DNA of 64,000 bases from Porphyromonas sp. COT-290 OH3588 (GCF_000769075.1 NZ_JRFC01000014.1:284889-348888), one strand, 5' to 3'. Positions 1-9,602 are shown, counted from the stretch's first letter. Numbers and translations: made by a program. The notes: generated by a model from the sequence alone, not told the origin.

Positions 1-103
1 GGGGGATAGTATTCAAGGCTCCCCAAGCCGCTCAAACACGCAAAAAACACCGAGAAAGATACAAGAAACTTTGAGCGGTGCATTGCGCAATAGCCTCAAA
101 AAA

Positions 104-138
104 GGGGCTGTGGCAAAAAACAATTTTACCACAGCCCC
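104..138 (-). terminator. Terminator of the HmuY/protease operon
   Basis: An inverted repeat pairs GGGGCTGTGG with CCACAGCCCC around an A/T-rich loop. On the minus strand it is followed directly by a run of T. It lies just past the stop codon of the HmuY-like gene, the last gene of the operon. The same GGGGCTGTGGC arm recurs in the hairpin after pgk. Confidence 0.8.
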
Positions 139-172
139 AAATAGTTAGTTAAAGTTGTATGAGTACTGACTT

Positions 173-976
173 CTATCGGCTAACGGGGTACACATACTCC
201 ATAGTCAGCAGACGCCCCGGATCTCCCATTGGCGTATTAGGCTTGCGCTTGTAGCGAACGATGCGGATCTTGGCATACTTACCACTAGGCGTGCGAATGA
301 TATACACCTTCTTCGACAGCTCCATAGACGGCGGCATACGGCTTAGGTCCATGACAATGGCTCCACGGCGATGAACCTTGTATTGGATAAAGCCATTATC
401 TCCAAGAATAGGGTTTCCGTCCTTATCCAAGATGGGTAGCGTCTTGGTCGTAAGCACGGGATTCACGGGAAGGCGCCCCTGCACAACCCCCTCCTCATCG
501 GTGTGCCTAATGGCTACGATGTAGGGGACATCTGTTTCGAACTTATCATCAGCTGGGATAGCGATCTGTTCGCTCAGAAGCATAGAGTTCGTTTCCACAG
601 CACCGCCCTTGGCACCAATGGCTGTACTCTCCCCGCTATTGGTGCGCATATCGGCTCTGTGGAAGGCCATATCCCAGTTGTCGTGGTGGCGGCTCTGCTC
701 GTCGGATATGGTTACGATCCCTCTATCGAAAGAGAAGTAAACAAACTTATCATACGCACTCACGTCTAGCTCCACAGACTTAATTTTAATCCCCGTGGAG
801 GGATCGACAGTTTCTTTCTCCTCGCCCTTCGATTCCTCTGGAGTAGGAGTTGGCTTAGGCGTCTCGGTCTGAGAGATGATAGGCTCATCGGCACGTTTCT
901 TCTTGCAAGATGTCGCAACGCCTGCAATCAGCGTAGCCGATAGGACATAGACGAATACTCGATTTAGTTGTCGCAT
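173..976 (-). CDS. HmuY-family haem-binding lipoprotein
   Basis: This 267-residue protein begins with a lipoprotein signal whose lipobox cysteine is C24 (GVATSC). A Thr/Pro/Glu-rich linker runs to about residue 60, and a HmuY-type domain fills the rest. The family signature is visible as DNWDMAFHRADMRTNSGES near residue 99 and KKVYIIRTPSGKYAKIRIV near 222. HmuY proteins sit on the outer surface and take haem from host carriers. P. gingivalis HmuY uses two histidines as axial ligands. Here H97, H98, H106, H158 and H202 are candidates, but I cannot assign ligands; some HmuY relatives use methionine. It is the last gene of a six-gene operon, 19 bases after the PorV-like gene. No TonB-dependent HmuR-like receptor is adjacent. 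Confidence 0.85.
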   Translation of the reverse strand: MRQLNRVFVYVLSATLIAGVATSCKKKRADEPIISQTETPKPTPTPEESKGEEKETVDPSTGIKIKSVELDVSAYDKFVYFSFDRGIVTISDEQSRHHDNWDMAFHRADMRTNSGESTAIGAKGGAVETNSMLLSEQIAIPADDKFETDVPYIVAIRHTDEEGVVQGRLPVNPVLTTKTLPILDKDGNPILGDNGFIQYKVHRRGAIVMDLSRMPPSMELSKKVYIIRTPSGKYAKIRIVRYKRKPNTPMGDPGRLLTMEYVYPVSR

Positions 977-995
977 AGTTATTTGTTATTTTCGG

Positions 996-1952
996 TTAGA
1001 AAGATAGCGCAATACCTACATTAAGAATATTGAACTCGGAGTAGCTCCCCCAAGAGTAAGATGCCCCAAGGGATAGGGGACCTAGGTTGCGCCCAAGCCC
1101 CATGGTCAGATAGCTACTCTCTGGCTGATAGACCGCACCAAAACGTAGTGCCACGATACGCTCAAAGTCGTACTCTAGTCCTGCGCCAGCAGACATTGCC
1201 CGATCTGAAGTGAGTGTGGTCTGGTAGCGAGCCGTTAGCCCAAAAGTTAGCTGCTGATGCTCTGCTGTGGCAAAGTTCATCATTCCCGAGGCCTGCAAGT
1301 AAGTAGGTAGAGCTGCACTAGACTTACTGCGCTGACCGTAGCTGAGCTTAGGCCCTAGGTTGCGTGCCACGAAGTCAAGCGCATAGCGACCTTGATTGAG
1401 GAAGCTCAGCCTGCCCAGATAAGTAGCCCCTAAGTGCATCATCAGACCATGAGCCGTCTGGGAGCTATAAGTATTGAGATACGAAGCCCCTGCGTGTAGG
1501 CGCAAACTAGGAGATAGGGCGAAAGCATAGCCTAGATCAATAGTCCAATCACGTGGGTGGATCTTCCCGACCTTAGTCCCTACGGAGTTGAAGTAGTCCA
1601 TTTGCAGACCGCCCCAATGCCTTGCTCCGATGAGCAGACTATGCTTAGAAGACAGACGATAGCCAGCCGAGAGCGTATGGAAATACTGACGGCCGCTATG
1701 GCTCTTCTCAGGCGACAGCCCCATTGCGTAGCTCGCTTGCAGGGACTTGCCCTCTAGATCAAACATAGCACTCGGAGTGGAGTAGAGAGGCATCAAGGTA
1801 GAGCCTACCAGAGGCACAGTCCCCATCGCCGCCGATCGCACATCGGCAGTAGCCGTAAGCACCGAGATGCTTGTCTGAGCATTGGCTGGTAGCATACTGA
1901 GTCCCCCCAGCGTAACAAAAGATATAGTGATGAACTGAAAAATTCGCTTCAT
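996..1952 (-). CDS. PorV/PorQ-family outer-membrane beta-barrel
   Basis: This 318-residue protein has an ordinary signal peptide ending near ANAQ (residue 26). It continues with alternating beta-strands and closes on a terminal aromatic residue (IALSF), as outer-membrane barrels do. The start TSISVLTATADVRSAAMG resembles the N-terminus of the PorV/PorQ family, which carries or anchors cargo of the type IX secretion system. The gene starts 5 bases after the stop of a protease that carries a type IX C-terminal signal. This suggests a dedicated partner rather than the housekeeping PorV (inference). A FadL-like transporter is the main alternative. Confidence 0.75.
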   Translation of the reverse strand: MKRIFQFITISFVTLGGLSMLPANAQTSISVLTATADVRSAAMGTVPLVGSTLMPLYSTPSAMFDLEGKSLQASYAMGLSPEKSHSGRQYFHTLSAGYRLSSKHSLLIGARHWGGLQMDYFNSVGTKVGKIHPRDWTIDLGYAFALSPSLRLHAGASYLNTYSSQTAHGLMMHLGATYLGRLSFLNQGRYALDFVARNLGPKLSYGQRSKSSAALPTYLQASGMMNFATAEHQQLTFGLTARYQTTLTSDRAMSAGAGLEYDFERIVALRFGAVYQPESSYLTMGLGRNLGPLSLGASYSWGSYSEFNILNVGIALSF

Positions 1953-1957
1953 AATAC

Positions 1958-4714
1958 TTAGCGTTTGATAAATGACTGCATAAACTTCTTGTCCTTGCTC
2001 TCTACGAGTAGCGTGTAAGTCCCAGCCGATAGGAGTCTTAGGTCGAGCGAGATCTTAGCCCCCTTATCTAGATCAAAGGTCTTCTCTGCCATTACTGGAG
2101 CTCCCGCAGGGGTCAATACCGCAACGTACACACGGCGCACACCATCGGCCACACGTATATTCAAGAAGTCTTGAACGAGCGTAGGATATACCATGTGCAC
2201 AAGGTCGCTGGTTACACACTCTACTGATAGACCAGTCTTAACGGTCAGCCCCAATGCGTCTTGTGAGGCGATCTCGAAGCCAGCCAACCCAAGAGCTTGC
2301 GCCTTGATTTCTAGCTTAGAGCCAGAGATCTTGGCAGTAGCCATATCGGGATTAAGCGCACGCACAGAGTAGGCTAACTTGTCTGTTTTGTCTTGATCGT
2401 GGAAGTATTCGGACAAATCAATCTCTGCGGTCTGACCAACCGAAGCATAGATGCGGCCGAGTGGCTTAGCCAGCTGAGGAGCGTGATTTTTGTAGAACTC
2501 AAAGGGAATCTCTATCGTAGACTTCAGTCCGAGCTCATCAGTTACCGACACCACAATTGCATACTTACCCTTGGGGCGAGAAACTCTGAAAGTAAGCTCA
2601 ATCTCTCCGGCCTCGTTACGCTTGTGTTTGACGTCGTAGTCCTCTCCCTCAACTTCGTAAGCCCACTTCTGACCATCTGGCTCAGTTACCAAGATTTTGC
2701 GTGTCAGTGTTTCGGCTCCCGTGAGGCGAATCGAAGAGTCATCATCTAGCTTGAGTATAGGAGCGATGTTCTGCATCGTAGTTACCGTAGCGAGGGCTAC
2801 AGACTTGGCCACAGCCCCCCATCGGTCTACTGCCTCTACTGCATAGTAGTAGGTGCTACTAGGGCGCAGACCTTGGTGCAGGTATTGGATTTTCTGCCCT
2901 AGCTTACGAGCGCCCATTACCTCAACCTTGAGGGCTTCCTTATAGCTCTTGGCGTCAATTTTAACCTCACTATAGTATAGGTTATAGGCATAGGCCGTAC
3001 CATCGTTGGCGTCACTAGCCACATTCCACGAGAGCTGGACACCCGTATGTGTCGCCTCTGCCGATAGCTTGGCCACACCCTCGGGAGCTTCGTTCTCTCC
3101 CCTTGGGGCAAGAGCCAGAGCGGCATCTACGTAGCCAGCACCTAGGCGCTTGACAAACTTGGGATTAAACTCATTGATGTCGTCCGCACGCACGGCGGTA
3201 GTCAGACGCTGCTTAAGCTCTTCGTTGGTGAAGCCGGGGCCACCATACTTAGAAACGATGAGAGCGGCAATACCTGACACATGTGGGCAAGCCATAGAAG
3301 TCCCCTGCATATAGCCATAGGCGTGATTGGGTAGTGTACTCAATACCTCGCCCTTAGAGTAGAGGAAACTACCTCCCGGAGCCATAACCTTGACCCACTC
3401 ACCTCGATTGGTATAGTAGGCTGCTGTGAAGTCGGGCGCCATAGAGGACACAGACACCACTTGGCCATACGCAGCTGGGAAAGACAAGTAATCTCGCCCA
3501 TCATTGCCTGCGGCGAAGATCACAACCCCTCCCTTCATCGGAGAGTCGGCACGCTGATTGCCGTCCTTATCGCAGCCTGCATACTTGATGAAGTAGTCGA
3601 TCGCCTCTTGGTCGGACTGACTTAGTGGCTGCGCTTGGTTAGGCGCATTCCTATACCCCCAAGAGTTTTGGCTGATGACCGCACCCATATTGGCTCCATA
3701 GACAATGGCTCTAGCTCCTGCGCTTGCGCTCGATACGGTACGCCCCTCCTCATCGGTGTGGAACATCTGGCACGAGAGCAATCTAGCCCCAGAGCCTTCT
3801 GTGCCATTACCGCCTGCTACTCCTGCCACTCCTACGCCATTGTTGCTGCGGGCTGCTACCGTGCCAGCGACGTGGGTGCCGTGCTCGTGGGGCGTTATGT
3901 CCCCAGACTCTGTGACGAAGTTGTAGCCATACACATCGTCCACCATACCATTCTTATCGTCATCGACCCCAATCTCTCCGTCCATCTCCTTTTGGTTGAT
4001 AAACATATTGTCTTTGAGATCCTCGTGTAGGAAGTCAATCCCCCCATCCACGATCGCTACGGTAACATTCGGCTTACCAGTTTCGCTCTTCCAAGCCTCG
4101 AAGAGATTGATGTCGGCACCAGCCTTGGATCTCATCGTCTGACCTACATTGTGGTAGTGCCACTGCTTAGGGAGCTCGGGGTCGTCGAAGCCACTTGCAG
4201 ACTCTGCCCTAAGACCTTGGGAGGGCTCTACGAGCTTGTAGGCGGTAGAGGGAGTCTGTAGCACACGCACCTCCTCGGCCACCTGAATACCTGCAAAGGC
4301 TTTGGCTCGCTTCATTGCTTCGGCTAGTGCCTGATAGGGAGCGGCCTTCTGGTCATCGAAGCTAATATCGTACCAGAGATGAAGCCCAGCGGCTCGCTGA
4401 CGCTCCTCAAGCTCTCCTGCGTGGGGGAAGACACGCTCCATCTTGAGCGCACCGATATGCTCCAGCAAGCCACCTAGCTCACCGCCGAGGCTACGCAAAC
4501 CTCCCTCGGAGGCTGCGAGCTGCTTCTCCAAGCGTGTAGCTACATTGGGTGTGAGCTTGACACGCAGCACATCGGAGAGTACGCCACGATCTGCCGAGGT
4601 ATCTAGCACCTGCGTGGAGGTCTGCGCCCGCTCGGCCTCTGAGATGTCTATATCTTGATTACACGAGGCCAAGGTAAGTAGGCCCATTAGACCGCATATT
4701 TTGATCTTAGTCAT
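1958..4714 (-). CDS. Subtilisin-like (S8) protease with FnIII region and T9SS C-terminal signal
   Basis: This 918-residue protein has a lipoprotein-type signal (LLTLASC, C18) and an inhibitor-like propeptide to about residue 180. The S8 catalytic domain spans about 200-530, with D223 (IVDGG), H278 (EHGTHVAG), oxyanion N404 (AAGND) and S473 (GTSMACPHVSG). A fibronectin-III-like domain follows at about 540-640, then Ig/cadherin-like segments. The last 80 residues match the type A sorting domain of type IX secretion (VYPTLVQDFLNIRV, a central GAPV strand, LSAGTYTLLV, terminal KR). The protein is therefore predicted to be a secreted, surface-held protease. A lipobox together with a T9SS signal is unusual. 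It lies 12 bases after the third BACON gene and 5 before the PorV-like gene. Confidence 0.92.
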   Translation of the reverse strand: MTKIKICGLMGLLTLASCNQDIDISEAERAQTSTQVLDTSADRGVLSDVLRVKLTPNVATRLEKQLAASEGGLRSLGGELGGLLEHIGALKMERVFPHAGELEERQRAAGLHLWYDISFDDQKAAPYQALAEAMKRAKAFAGIQVAEEVRVLQTPSTAYKLVEPSQGLRAESASGFDDPELPKQWHYHNVGQTMRSKAGADINLFEAWKSETGKPNVTVAIVDGGIDFLHEDLKDNMFINQKEMDGEIGVDDDKNGMVDDVYGYNFVTESGDITPHEHGTHVAGTVAARSNNGVGVAGVAGGNGTEGSGARLLSCQMFHTDEEGRTVSSASAGARAIVYGANMGAVISQNSWGYRNAPNQAQPLSQSDQEAIDYFIKYAGCDKDGNQRADSPMKGGVVIFAAGNDGRDYLSFPAAYGQVVSVSSMAPDFTAAYYTNRGEWVKVMAPGGSFLYSKGEVLSTLPNHAYGYMQGTSMACPHVSGIAALIVSKYGGPGFTNEELKQRLTTAVRADDINEFNPKFVKRLGAGYVDAALALAPRGENEAPEGVAKLSAEATHTGVQLSWNVASDANDGTAYAYNLYYSEVKIDAKSYKEALKVEVMGARKLGQKIQYLHQGLRPSSTYYYAVEAVDRWGAVAKSVALATVTTMQNIAPILKLDDDSSIRLTGAETLTRKILVTEPDGQKWAYEVEGEDYDVKHKRNEAGEIELTFRVSRPKGKYAIVVSVTDELGLKSTIEIPFEFYKNHAPQLAKPLGRIYASVGQTAEIDLSEYFHDQDKTDKLAYSVRALNPDMATAKISGSKLEIKAQALGLAGFEIASQDALGLTVKTGLSVECVTSDLVHMVYPTLVQDFLNIRVADGVRRVYVAVLTPAGAPVMAEKTFDLDKGAKISLDLRLLSAGTYTLLVESKDKKFMQSFIKR

Positions 4715-4726
4715 ATTCTAACGCAT

Positions 4727-6304
4727 TTATTGATTCGAGAGTTTTACACGGCGGAGCGCCTTGGTGATGATAGCTTTATCGAGCGAGTCATCGGTCTGGC
4801 TAAGCTGAGTAGATAGGAACTCCAGCTTAGCCACAATGATCTGCTGATCCTTATTCTGCGGATCCTCAACCTCTGAACGATATACACCCATATAGAGCGT
4901 ACGATCCTTGTGTTCGAAGAGGAAGATACGTGCATCCAGATATCGGCTGAACTCAAACTTCTCCTTGCGTGCCAGTGTAGCAAATTCATTAGTTAGTACT
5001 GTAGCTCCTCGATCGTAGTAGTAGACTTGATCGGTCTTGGTGAAAACATGCTGCACTCCTACAAGAGGACGAACATCGTTGCGTTCATTGATCGAGTAGA
5101 TCCTAAGCATGCCTCCGAACTCATCAGAGGCAAAGACGAGCGAGATGCCGCCGTCATCCTCTTCCTCTAGCACAAGACGCCCTCCATTGGCCTTCTCCCA
5201 AGCCTCGACACGTTCTCGATCATAGTCCCTCCATTCCTTATCTTGGAGCACTCCCCAAGGGAACTGCCCGAAGGTGGCCATCTCTTTGGTCTGCTTAGGC
5301 TCGAAAGTGTACATAATGAAAGAGCCTTCATTGCTCATAGCTACAAGTGCTTGACACTCGTGCTTCTCGCTGTAGTAGGTAGAGTTGCGACGTGGGACGA
5401 AGCCCTCCTTGAGCAAAAAAGCGACTGCCTTGTCGAACTCTCTATCTCGAGCGAAAAGCCTAGGATCCGTAGCCCAAGCAATTGCATTGCGGTAGCGTCG
5501 CTCATCTGGCTCTATGACATACTGAATGACGTTGAAGGCCTTACTCTTCGTCTCGAATGTCCACAAGTTAGCATTCCCTCCGATAAGCGAATTGGCCAAG
5601 CCCGATGGCTTACCGATCAGGACGCTTCTACGCTGAGTCTCAAAGGCCTTTACCTCTTCTTCCGTTTGATTAAAGCCTCCGTAGGGCAGTACGTAGTACA
5701 TTGCACCCTCCTGCTTGATTGTGATCTTAGAGTCACCATTGCCATCAGCATCTCTCAGGTAAAGTGTAGCTGTACGTTCGTCGTAGCTTTTGTTCTCCTC
5801 CACGATGATACGAAACTCCTTTTTCTTGGGGTTCAGTTCGTACTTGACCCAGTCGGATACAGAGCTGATCACCTCCAAATCTTCTAGATTATTATCCACA
5901 ATAAACGTGATCTCTTTGGCCCACTGGTCTACCTCATAGGTCTTCTGCCCAGACTCTAGGATCTGAGCCTTGCCTAGCTGCTCCACCTCAATAGTGCGAG
6001 ATAGCTCACCTGCACGGACGATGACGCTTGCCTTGCGCTTCTGTAGCTCCTCGTTGGTCGCTCCCTTGAGGATAAGTTTATTGCCGCTCTTGGAGAGCTT
6101 GAGCCAGCTACCGCCACCTAGGAAGGACCAATCGGTCTCTGTGGTCCTCACCTGCACCTCTACCTCCTCACCCTCTTGCTTCATCTGTACCTGCTCCTGC
6201 ACGGAAAGCTCCAAAGACTGTACCTGAGCAATCTCGATCGAGGGCTTACAAGAAACGAAAGTCCAAGAGAGCAAACATACTAGGGATAAAATATATGTCT
6301 TCAT
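4727..6304 (-). CDS. BACON-domain lipoprotein, paralogue 3
   Basis: This 525-residue lipoprotein has lipobox cysteine C19 (WTFVSC). Two BACON-type Ig-like domains follow at about 30-110 and 115-205, each with the W-x-x-L / I-x-V-x-Q pattern typical of the family. The C-terminal region of about 320 residues begins MYYVLPYGGFN and is shared with the two upstream genes. It contains two copies of a motif of the form LLKEGFV-x-YYS followed by beta-strands (near 290 and near 450). BACON domains are linked to carbohydrate or mucin binding in gut Bacteroidota. The C-terminal domain is not one I recognise. The operon position suggests a surface partner of the protease (inference). Confidence 0.8.
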   Translation of the reverse strand: MKTYILSLVCLLSWTFVSCKPSIEIAQVQSLELSVQEQVQMKQEGEEVEVQVRTTETDWSFLGGGSWLKLSKSGNKLILKGATNEELQKRKASVIVRAGELSRTIEVEQLGKAQILESGQKTYEVDQWAKEITFIVDNNLEDLEVISSVSDWVKYELNPKKKEFRIIVEENKSYDERTATLYLRDADGNGDSKITIKQEGAMYYVLPYGGFNQTEEEVKAFETQRRSVLIGKPSGLANSLIGGNANLWTFETKSKAFNVIQYVIEPDERRYRNAIAWATDPRLFARDREFDKAVAFLLKEGFVPRRNSTYYSEKHECQALVAMSNEGSFIMYTFEPKQTKEMATFGQFPWGVLQDKEWRDYDRERVEAWEKANGGRLVLEEEDDGGISLVFASDEFGGMLRIYSINERNDVRPLVGVQHVFTKTDQVYYYDRGATVLTNEFATLARKEKFEFSRYLDARIFLFEHKDRTLYMGVYRSEVEDPQNKDQQIIVAKLEFLSTQLSQTDDSLDKAIITKALRRVKLSNQ

Positions 6305-6325
6305 TACTTATTTCTTTTTCATTGA

Positions 6326-8059
6326 CTACTTGGCATCTCGTAATCTTGGTGCGACCTGCACGACTACGACACTTGGTTTATTTTTGCCATCTACAAGGGT
6401 TTCGCCGATTCTAAAGAAGAACTCAATCTCTAGATCTGGGTTATAATAGCTTACAGCTCGTCCGCTATCTATCGTATCACTATAGACGAAGCCCGCCTGA
6501 GCCAGCAATGTGCGAAACTCTTTGGTCACATACAGAGATGCGGAATTATCATCCCAATAGAAGAACTGCTGGGGGTCTGCAAAACTCTCTCTAGACACCT
6601 CGAGTGCGGTGCCTGACACACGAATACTCTTTTGTCCATAGAACGGATCAGTAGGATCGACATAATTGTTGATGTAATACTCATAAGTTCTACCCAACCT
6701 ATACTGACGGTACTGCCCATCACGTTCGAAAACGAGCTGTTCGTAGAACTCACGCCAATACTCTGCAGGGATTGGTTTATTGGCATCGAAGTAAAGCGGC
6801 ACACGAGTCTTGCGGCTACTCTGGTCACGCTTACGCTCACGCTCCTGTGGGCTATCTCCTGCATTCTTAGGATCTCTGGGGTCATAGGGTGGGATCATCG
6901 TCCAGCCCTGTTGCTTCTGGTACTCTATGATTTCGTCCTCACGAGCCCCCTCCTTGACGATCTCGATGATGCGGTCTTCTCCCGAACCTTCTTGCCCAGA
7001 GAGCCTCCCTACGTAGAACTTAGTGATACCCAGAGGCAGCTTGTCGAAACTCGGATAAGGCTTCTGCGCAGGGTAATTGGTGAATGTGATATTGGGGTTG
7101 CGTGTCGTAGTGATGATATTAACTTCCGTGTTAGTAGCATCGCTGTAGTACAGCTCATCAAGTACTTTCTTGTACCCACCACGCACCAGCATCTCTCTGA
7201 TCTCCTGACCCAGTGCACCCTTGAGGTTCTCTGGGTTTCTGTTGGTTGAGTAGACGGATGCACTCACATACTTGCCGTTCTTCACTCGATAGACGATGTA
7301 ATCGAAGATCGGGCTTACAGTTTCGTACCCCCATTGAAATAGGTTACTCCTACCATCTGGCTGATTAAATAGGCGACTATAGCGCTCCGTCTCGAATAGT
7401 CGGAGTACCTCGGAGCTCACACCAAACTCTGGATAGGGCATCACGATATATAGGATAGGCGACTGATTGACCTCTACCGTATGCACGAGTTTGCCCAAGG
7501 CGTCCTTGACTTGTACCTGAGCCGTACGTGGATCTCTCGCTGAGTTCTCCCCCACTTTGATTGCGATCTCTCCTTGTAGCGTGTAGGGCGTTACCTGAAC
7601 CCAGTCCTCTGTAGCAGACACCGTCCACGAGGGGGAGGAAGCATCTACATAGAAGCGTTTCTCTCCGCCAAACTGCCCAAACTTGATGGACTTCTGAGCA
7701 TTAAACTCTAGCGAACGGCCACTCTGCTCAATCTGTAGCTCCTTGGTCTGACTACCAGAGGAGATTTGTACGCTGGCTAAGCGAGTATCGGTCGTCGGAT
7801 TGGCCTCCACATTTAGGCGTAGCATGCTACCATCTTTACTGGCATGTAACCAGTCTTGGTCTACGAGTGCCACCCAGTCGGACGAGTTGGTCGTCACAGT
7901 GATGCTTGCCTCGGAGGCCGTGCTAGAGAACTGCAATGGCTCCGTTTGACTCAGGCTCAACGATGATGTATGAGGCTCTACCACCCTCTGGCAGGCAGGG
8001 CTAGCAAGCAAACCTGACACTAGAATAAGGCGGAAACCCAGTTTAATAATTTGATTCAT
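6326..8059 (-). CDS. BACON-domain lipoprotein, paralogue 2
   Basis: This 577-residue lipoprotein has lipobox cysteine C23 (SPAC). It carries two BACON-like domains at about 35-115 and 120-205. A long C-terminal region opens with LYIVMPYPEFGVSSEVLRLFE, minus its last residue the counterpart of the openings in both sister proteins. The duplicated motif appears as EMLVRGGYKKV and LLAQAGFVYSDT. Compared with paralogue 3 it has an extra charged insert near 390-430 (RERKRDQSSRKTR). Gaps to neighbours are 46 bases upstream and 21 downstream, consistent with one transcript. Function is unknown beyond likely surface exposure. Confidence 0.8.
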   Translation of the reverse strand: MNQIIKLGFRLILVSGLLASPACQRVVEPHTSSLSLSQTEPLQFSSTASEASITVTTNSSDWVALVDQDWLHASKDGSMLRLNVEANPTTDTRLASVQISSGSQTKELQIEQSGRSLEFNAQKSIKFGQFGGEKRFYVDASSPSWTVSATEDWVQVTPYTLQGEIAIKVGENSARDPRTAQVQVKDALGKLVHTVEVNQSPILYIVMPYPEFGVSSEVLRLFETERYSRLFNQPDGRSNLFQWGYETVSPIFDYIVYRVKNGKYVSASVYSTNRNPENLKGALGQEIREMLVRGGYKKVLDELYYSDATNTEVNIITTTRNPNITFTNYPAQKPYPSFDKLPLGITKFYVGRLSGQEGSGEDRIIEIVKEGAREDEIIEYQKQQGWTMIPPYDPRDPKNAGDSPQERERKRDQSSRKTRVPLYFDANKPIPAEYWREFYEQLVFERDGQYRQYRLGRTYEYYINNYVDPTDPFYGQKSIRVSGTALEVSRESFADPQQFFYWDDNSASLYVTKEFRTLLAQAGFVYSDTIDSGRAVSYYNPDLEIEFFFRIGETLVDGKNKPSVVVVQVAPRLRDAK

Positions 8060-8105
8060 AATATTGTAGATATCTTGACATTCTTGTAACTCGGCCTAAT
8101 ATATC

Positions 8106-9602
8106 CTAAGGCTTGTAGATCGTTACTTGGCAGCGTGTCAGTTCCAGATTGGCCATGCGGATCATATTCACAGCGAGACGCAGGTTCTTGGTCTCATTGA
8201 TGTAGAAGTGCGCTCCTCTACGCTGGTCGTAGGAGTGGTAAACGAAACCTGACGACTTGATCAGAGCATCGAACTCCCTGCCCATAAAGTGCAGCCCTCC
8301 ATACTTGTACATACCTTGATATTTGGGGTCTAGTGTGAAATTGACAGCGTCCAGCAGATTGGGATTATCCTCTTTGAATAGGTAATAACGTGTAAAGTAG
8401 GGGGCATGAGCGAAGTAGGCAAGCATGCCTAGAGCCTGCGTCAGGTCGTTGCTCTTCTCACCCTTCATCTCGCTCTCCCATTGCTCCACTTGGGCCTTGG
8501 TACCGCCCGCAACAAATGGGAAGCCTAGTGGCAGAGCCTCTGGCACTTGATAGCGACCCGACTGCTCTACGATAGGCGTGAAGATGAGGTAGGCTTCTTT
8601 GGCTGCGTCGTCGATGCTATACTGCAGATGCACCTTCTTCTGCTCATTGACGAAGAACTGCGAGGTTTCGGTAGACTTGATATCTGTACGCTTGGTGTAC
8701 TGCTCCTTGGCAAGGAAGTCGAGGAGCTCTGCCTTGTTGATGGCAGAGAGATCTTGAGCCACCAGAGTGGCCTTGTAGAGGAAGCGTGTACCAAGATTGA
8801 CGTACTCGTAGCGCACCTGCTGGAATGCAGAGCTAACGGTCGAGAACTGGAAGTACGACACTGCTCTAATGCCTTGAATAGGATCGGCCTCCCTCGGGCG
8901 CATCGTAATGCGGCTATTGCGCTGCTCCTCAAATGCCTCGGCCTCCTCCAGATTGCTCTCCCACACCATATAGGGCAAGAAGAAGTGTGGCATGCCGTCT
9001 TGGGTAATCACTAACGTTGTCGAGGCATTGCCAGCTTGTATCTTGAGGCTACAGACACGCGCGCCCTTGCCTTTATTTTCGTCTAGGTTCACAATGAGCT
9101 CGCCATACCGAGGTCTAGGGAGCAGGGTTACCCAGCTAGCATCGGCAGGCTCCTTGGTTACCGTCCACTGGTCGCTGCTCGCCTTGACCCGTACACGGTA
9201 CTCTTGAGCTCCTCTAGGAGCATGTATCTCGTTAGGGTCGAGCGTGATTGCATTGCTCTTGTCTACCAACTGCTTGACGCCTACTTGGAGCTCCTTGCCT
9301 CCGGCCACGATCAAGATGCTTGCTAGACGCTCCTGCACCTGCGGATTGGCCAGCGCCTCGATGATGAGGATATTGCCTGCCTCTCTGAGCTTGAGCCAAG
9401 AGGCACTAGTAATAGCTTTCCATGCCGACTGATTGGTCGTGATAGGCAACGTGACCTCCTCTCCCGAGCCAGAGATGAGGAGCTCACGATCTAGGTTTAC
9501 CGACAGAGTGGGTGCCTCCAAATGATCCTGCTGACAGGAACTAAGCCCCAGCAAGGTAAATAAGGAAAGAAGGAATGGGAGCTGTCTAAAAAACTTAGAC
9601 AT
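8106..9602 (-). CDS. BACON-domain lipoprotein, paralogue 1 (first gene of operon)
   Basis: The frame is open further upstream to 9842. I place the start at 9602 because the sequence MSKFFRQLPFLLSLFTLLG plus SSC (C23) is a clear lipoprotein signal, while the upstream extension is not. The mature protein (498 residues in all) has two BACON-like domains at about 30-115 and 120-205. The shared C-terminal domain begins FFLPYMVWESNLEEAEAFE. The duplicated motif appears as DFLAKEQYTKR and ALIKSSGFVYHS. As first gene it probably sets the expression of the whole operon. A GC hairpin lies just before its start codon. Confidence 0.8.
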   Translation of the reverse strand: MSKFFRQLPFLLSLFTLLGLSSCQQDHLEAPTLSVNLDRELLISGSGEEVTLPITTNQSAWKAITSASWLKLREAGNILIIEALANPQVQERLASILIVAGGKELQVGVKQLVDKSNAITLDPNEIHAPRGAQEYRVRVKASSDQWTVTKEPADASWVTLLPRPRYGELIVNLDENKGKGARVCSLKIQAGNASTTLVITQDGMPHFFLPYMVWESNLEEAEAFEEQRNSRITMRPREADPIQGIRAVSYFQFSTVSSAFQQVRYEYVNLGTRFLYKATLVAQDLSAINKAELLDFLAKEQYTKRTDIKSTETSQFFVNEQKKVHLQYSIDDAAKEAYLIFTPIVEQSGRYQVPEALPLGFPFVAGGTKAQVEQWESEMKGEKSNDLTQALGMLAYFAHAPYFTRYYLFKEDNPNLLDAVNFTLDPKYQGMYKYGGLHFMGREFDALIKSSGFVYHSYDQRRGAHFYINETKNLRLAVNMIRMANLELTRCQVTIYKP

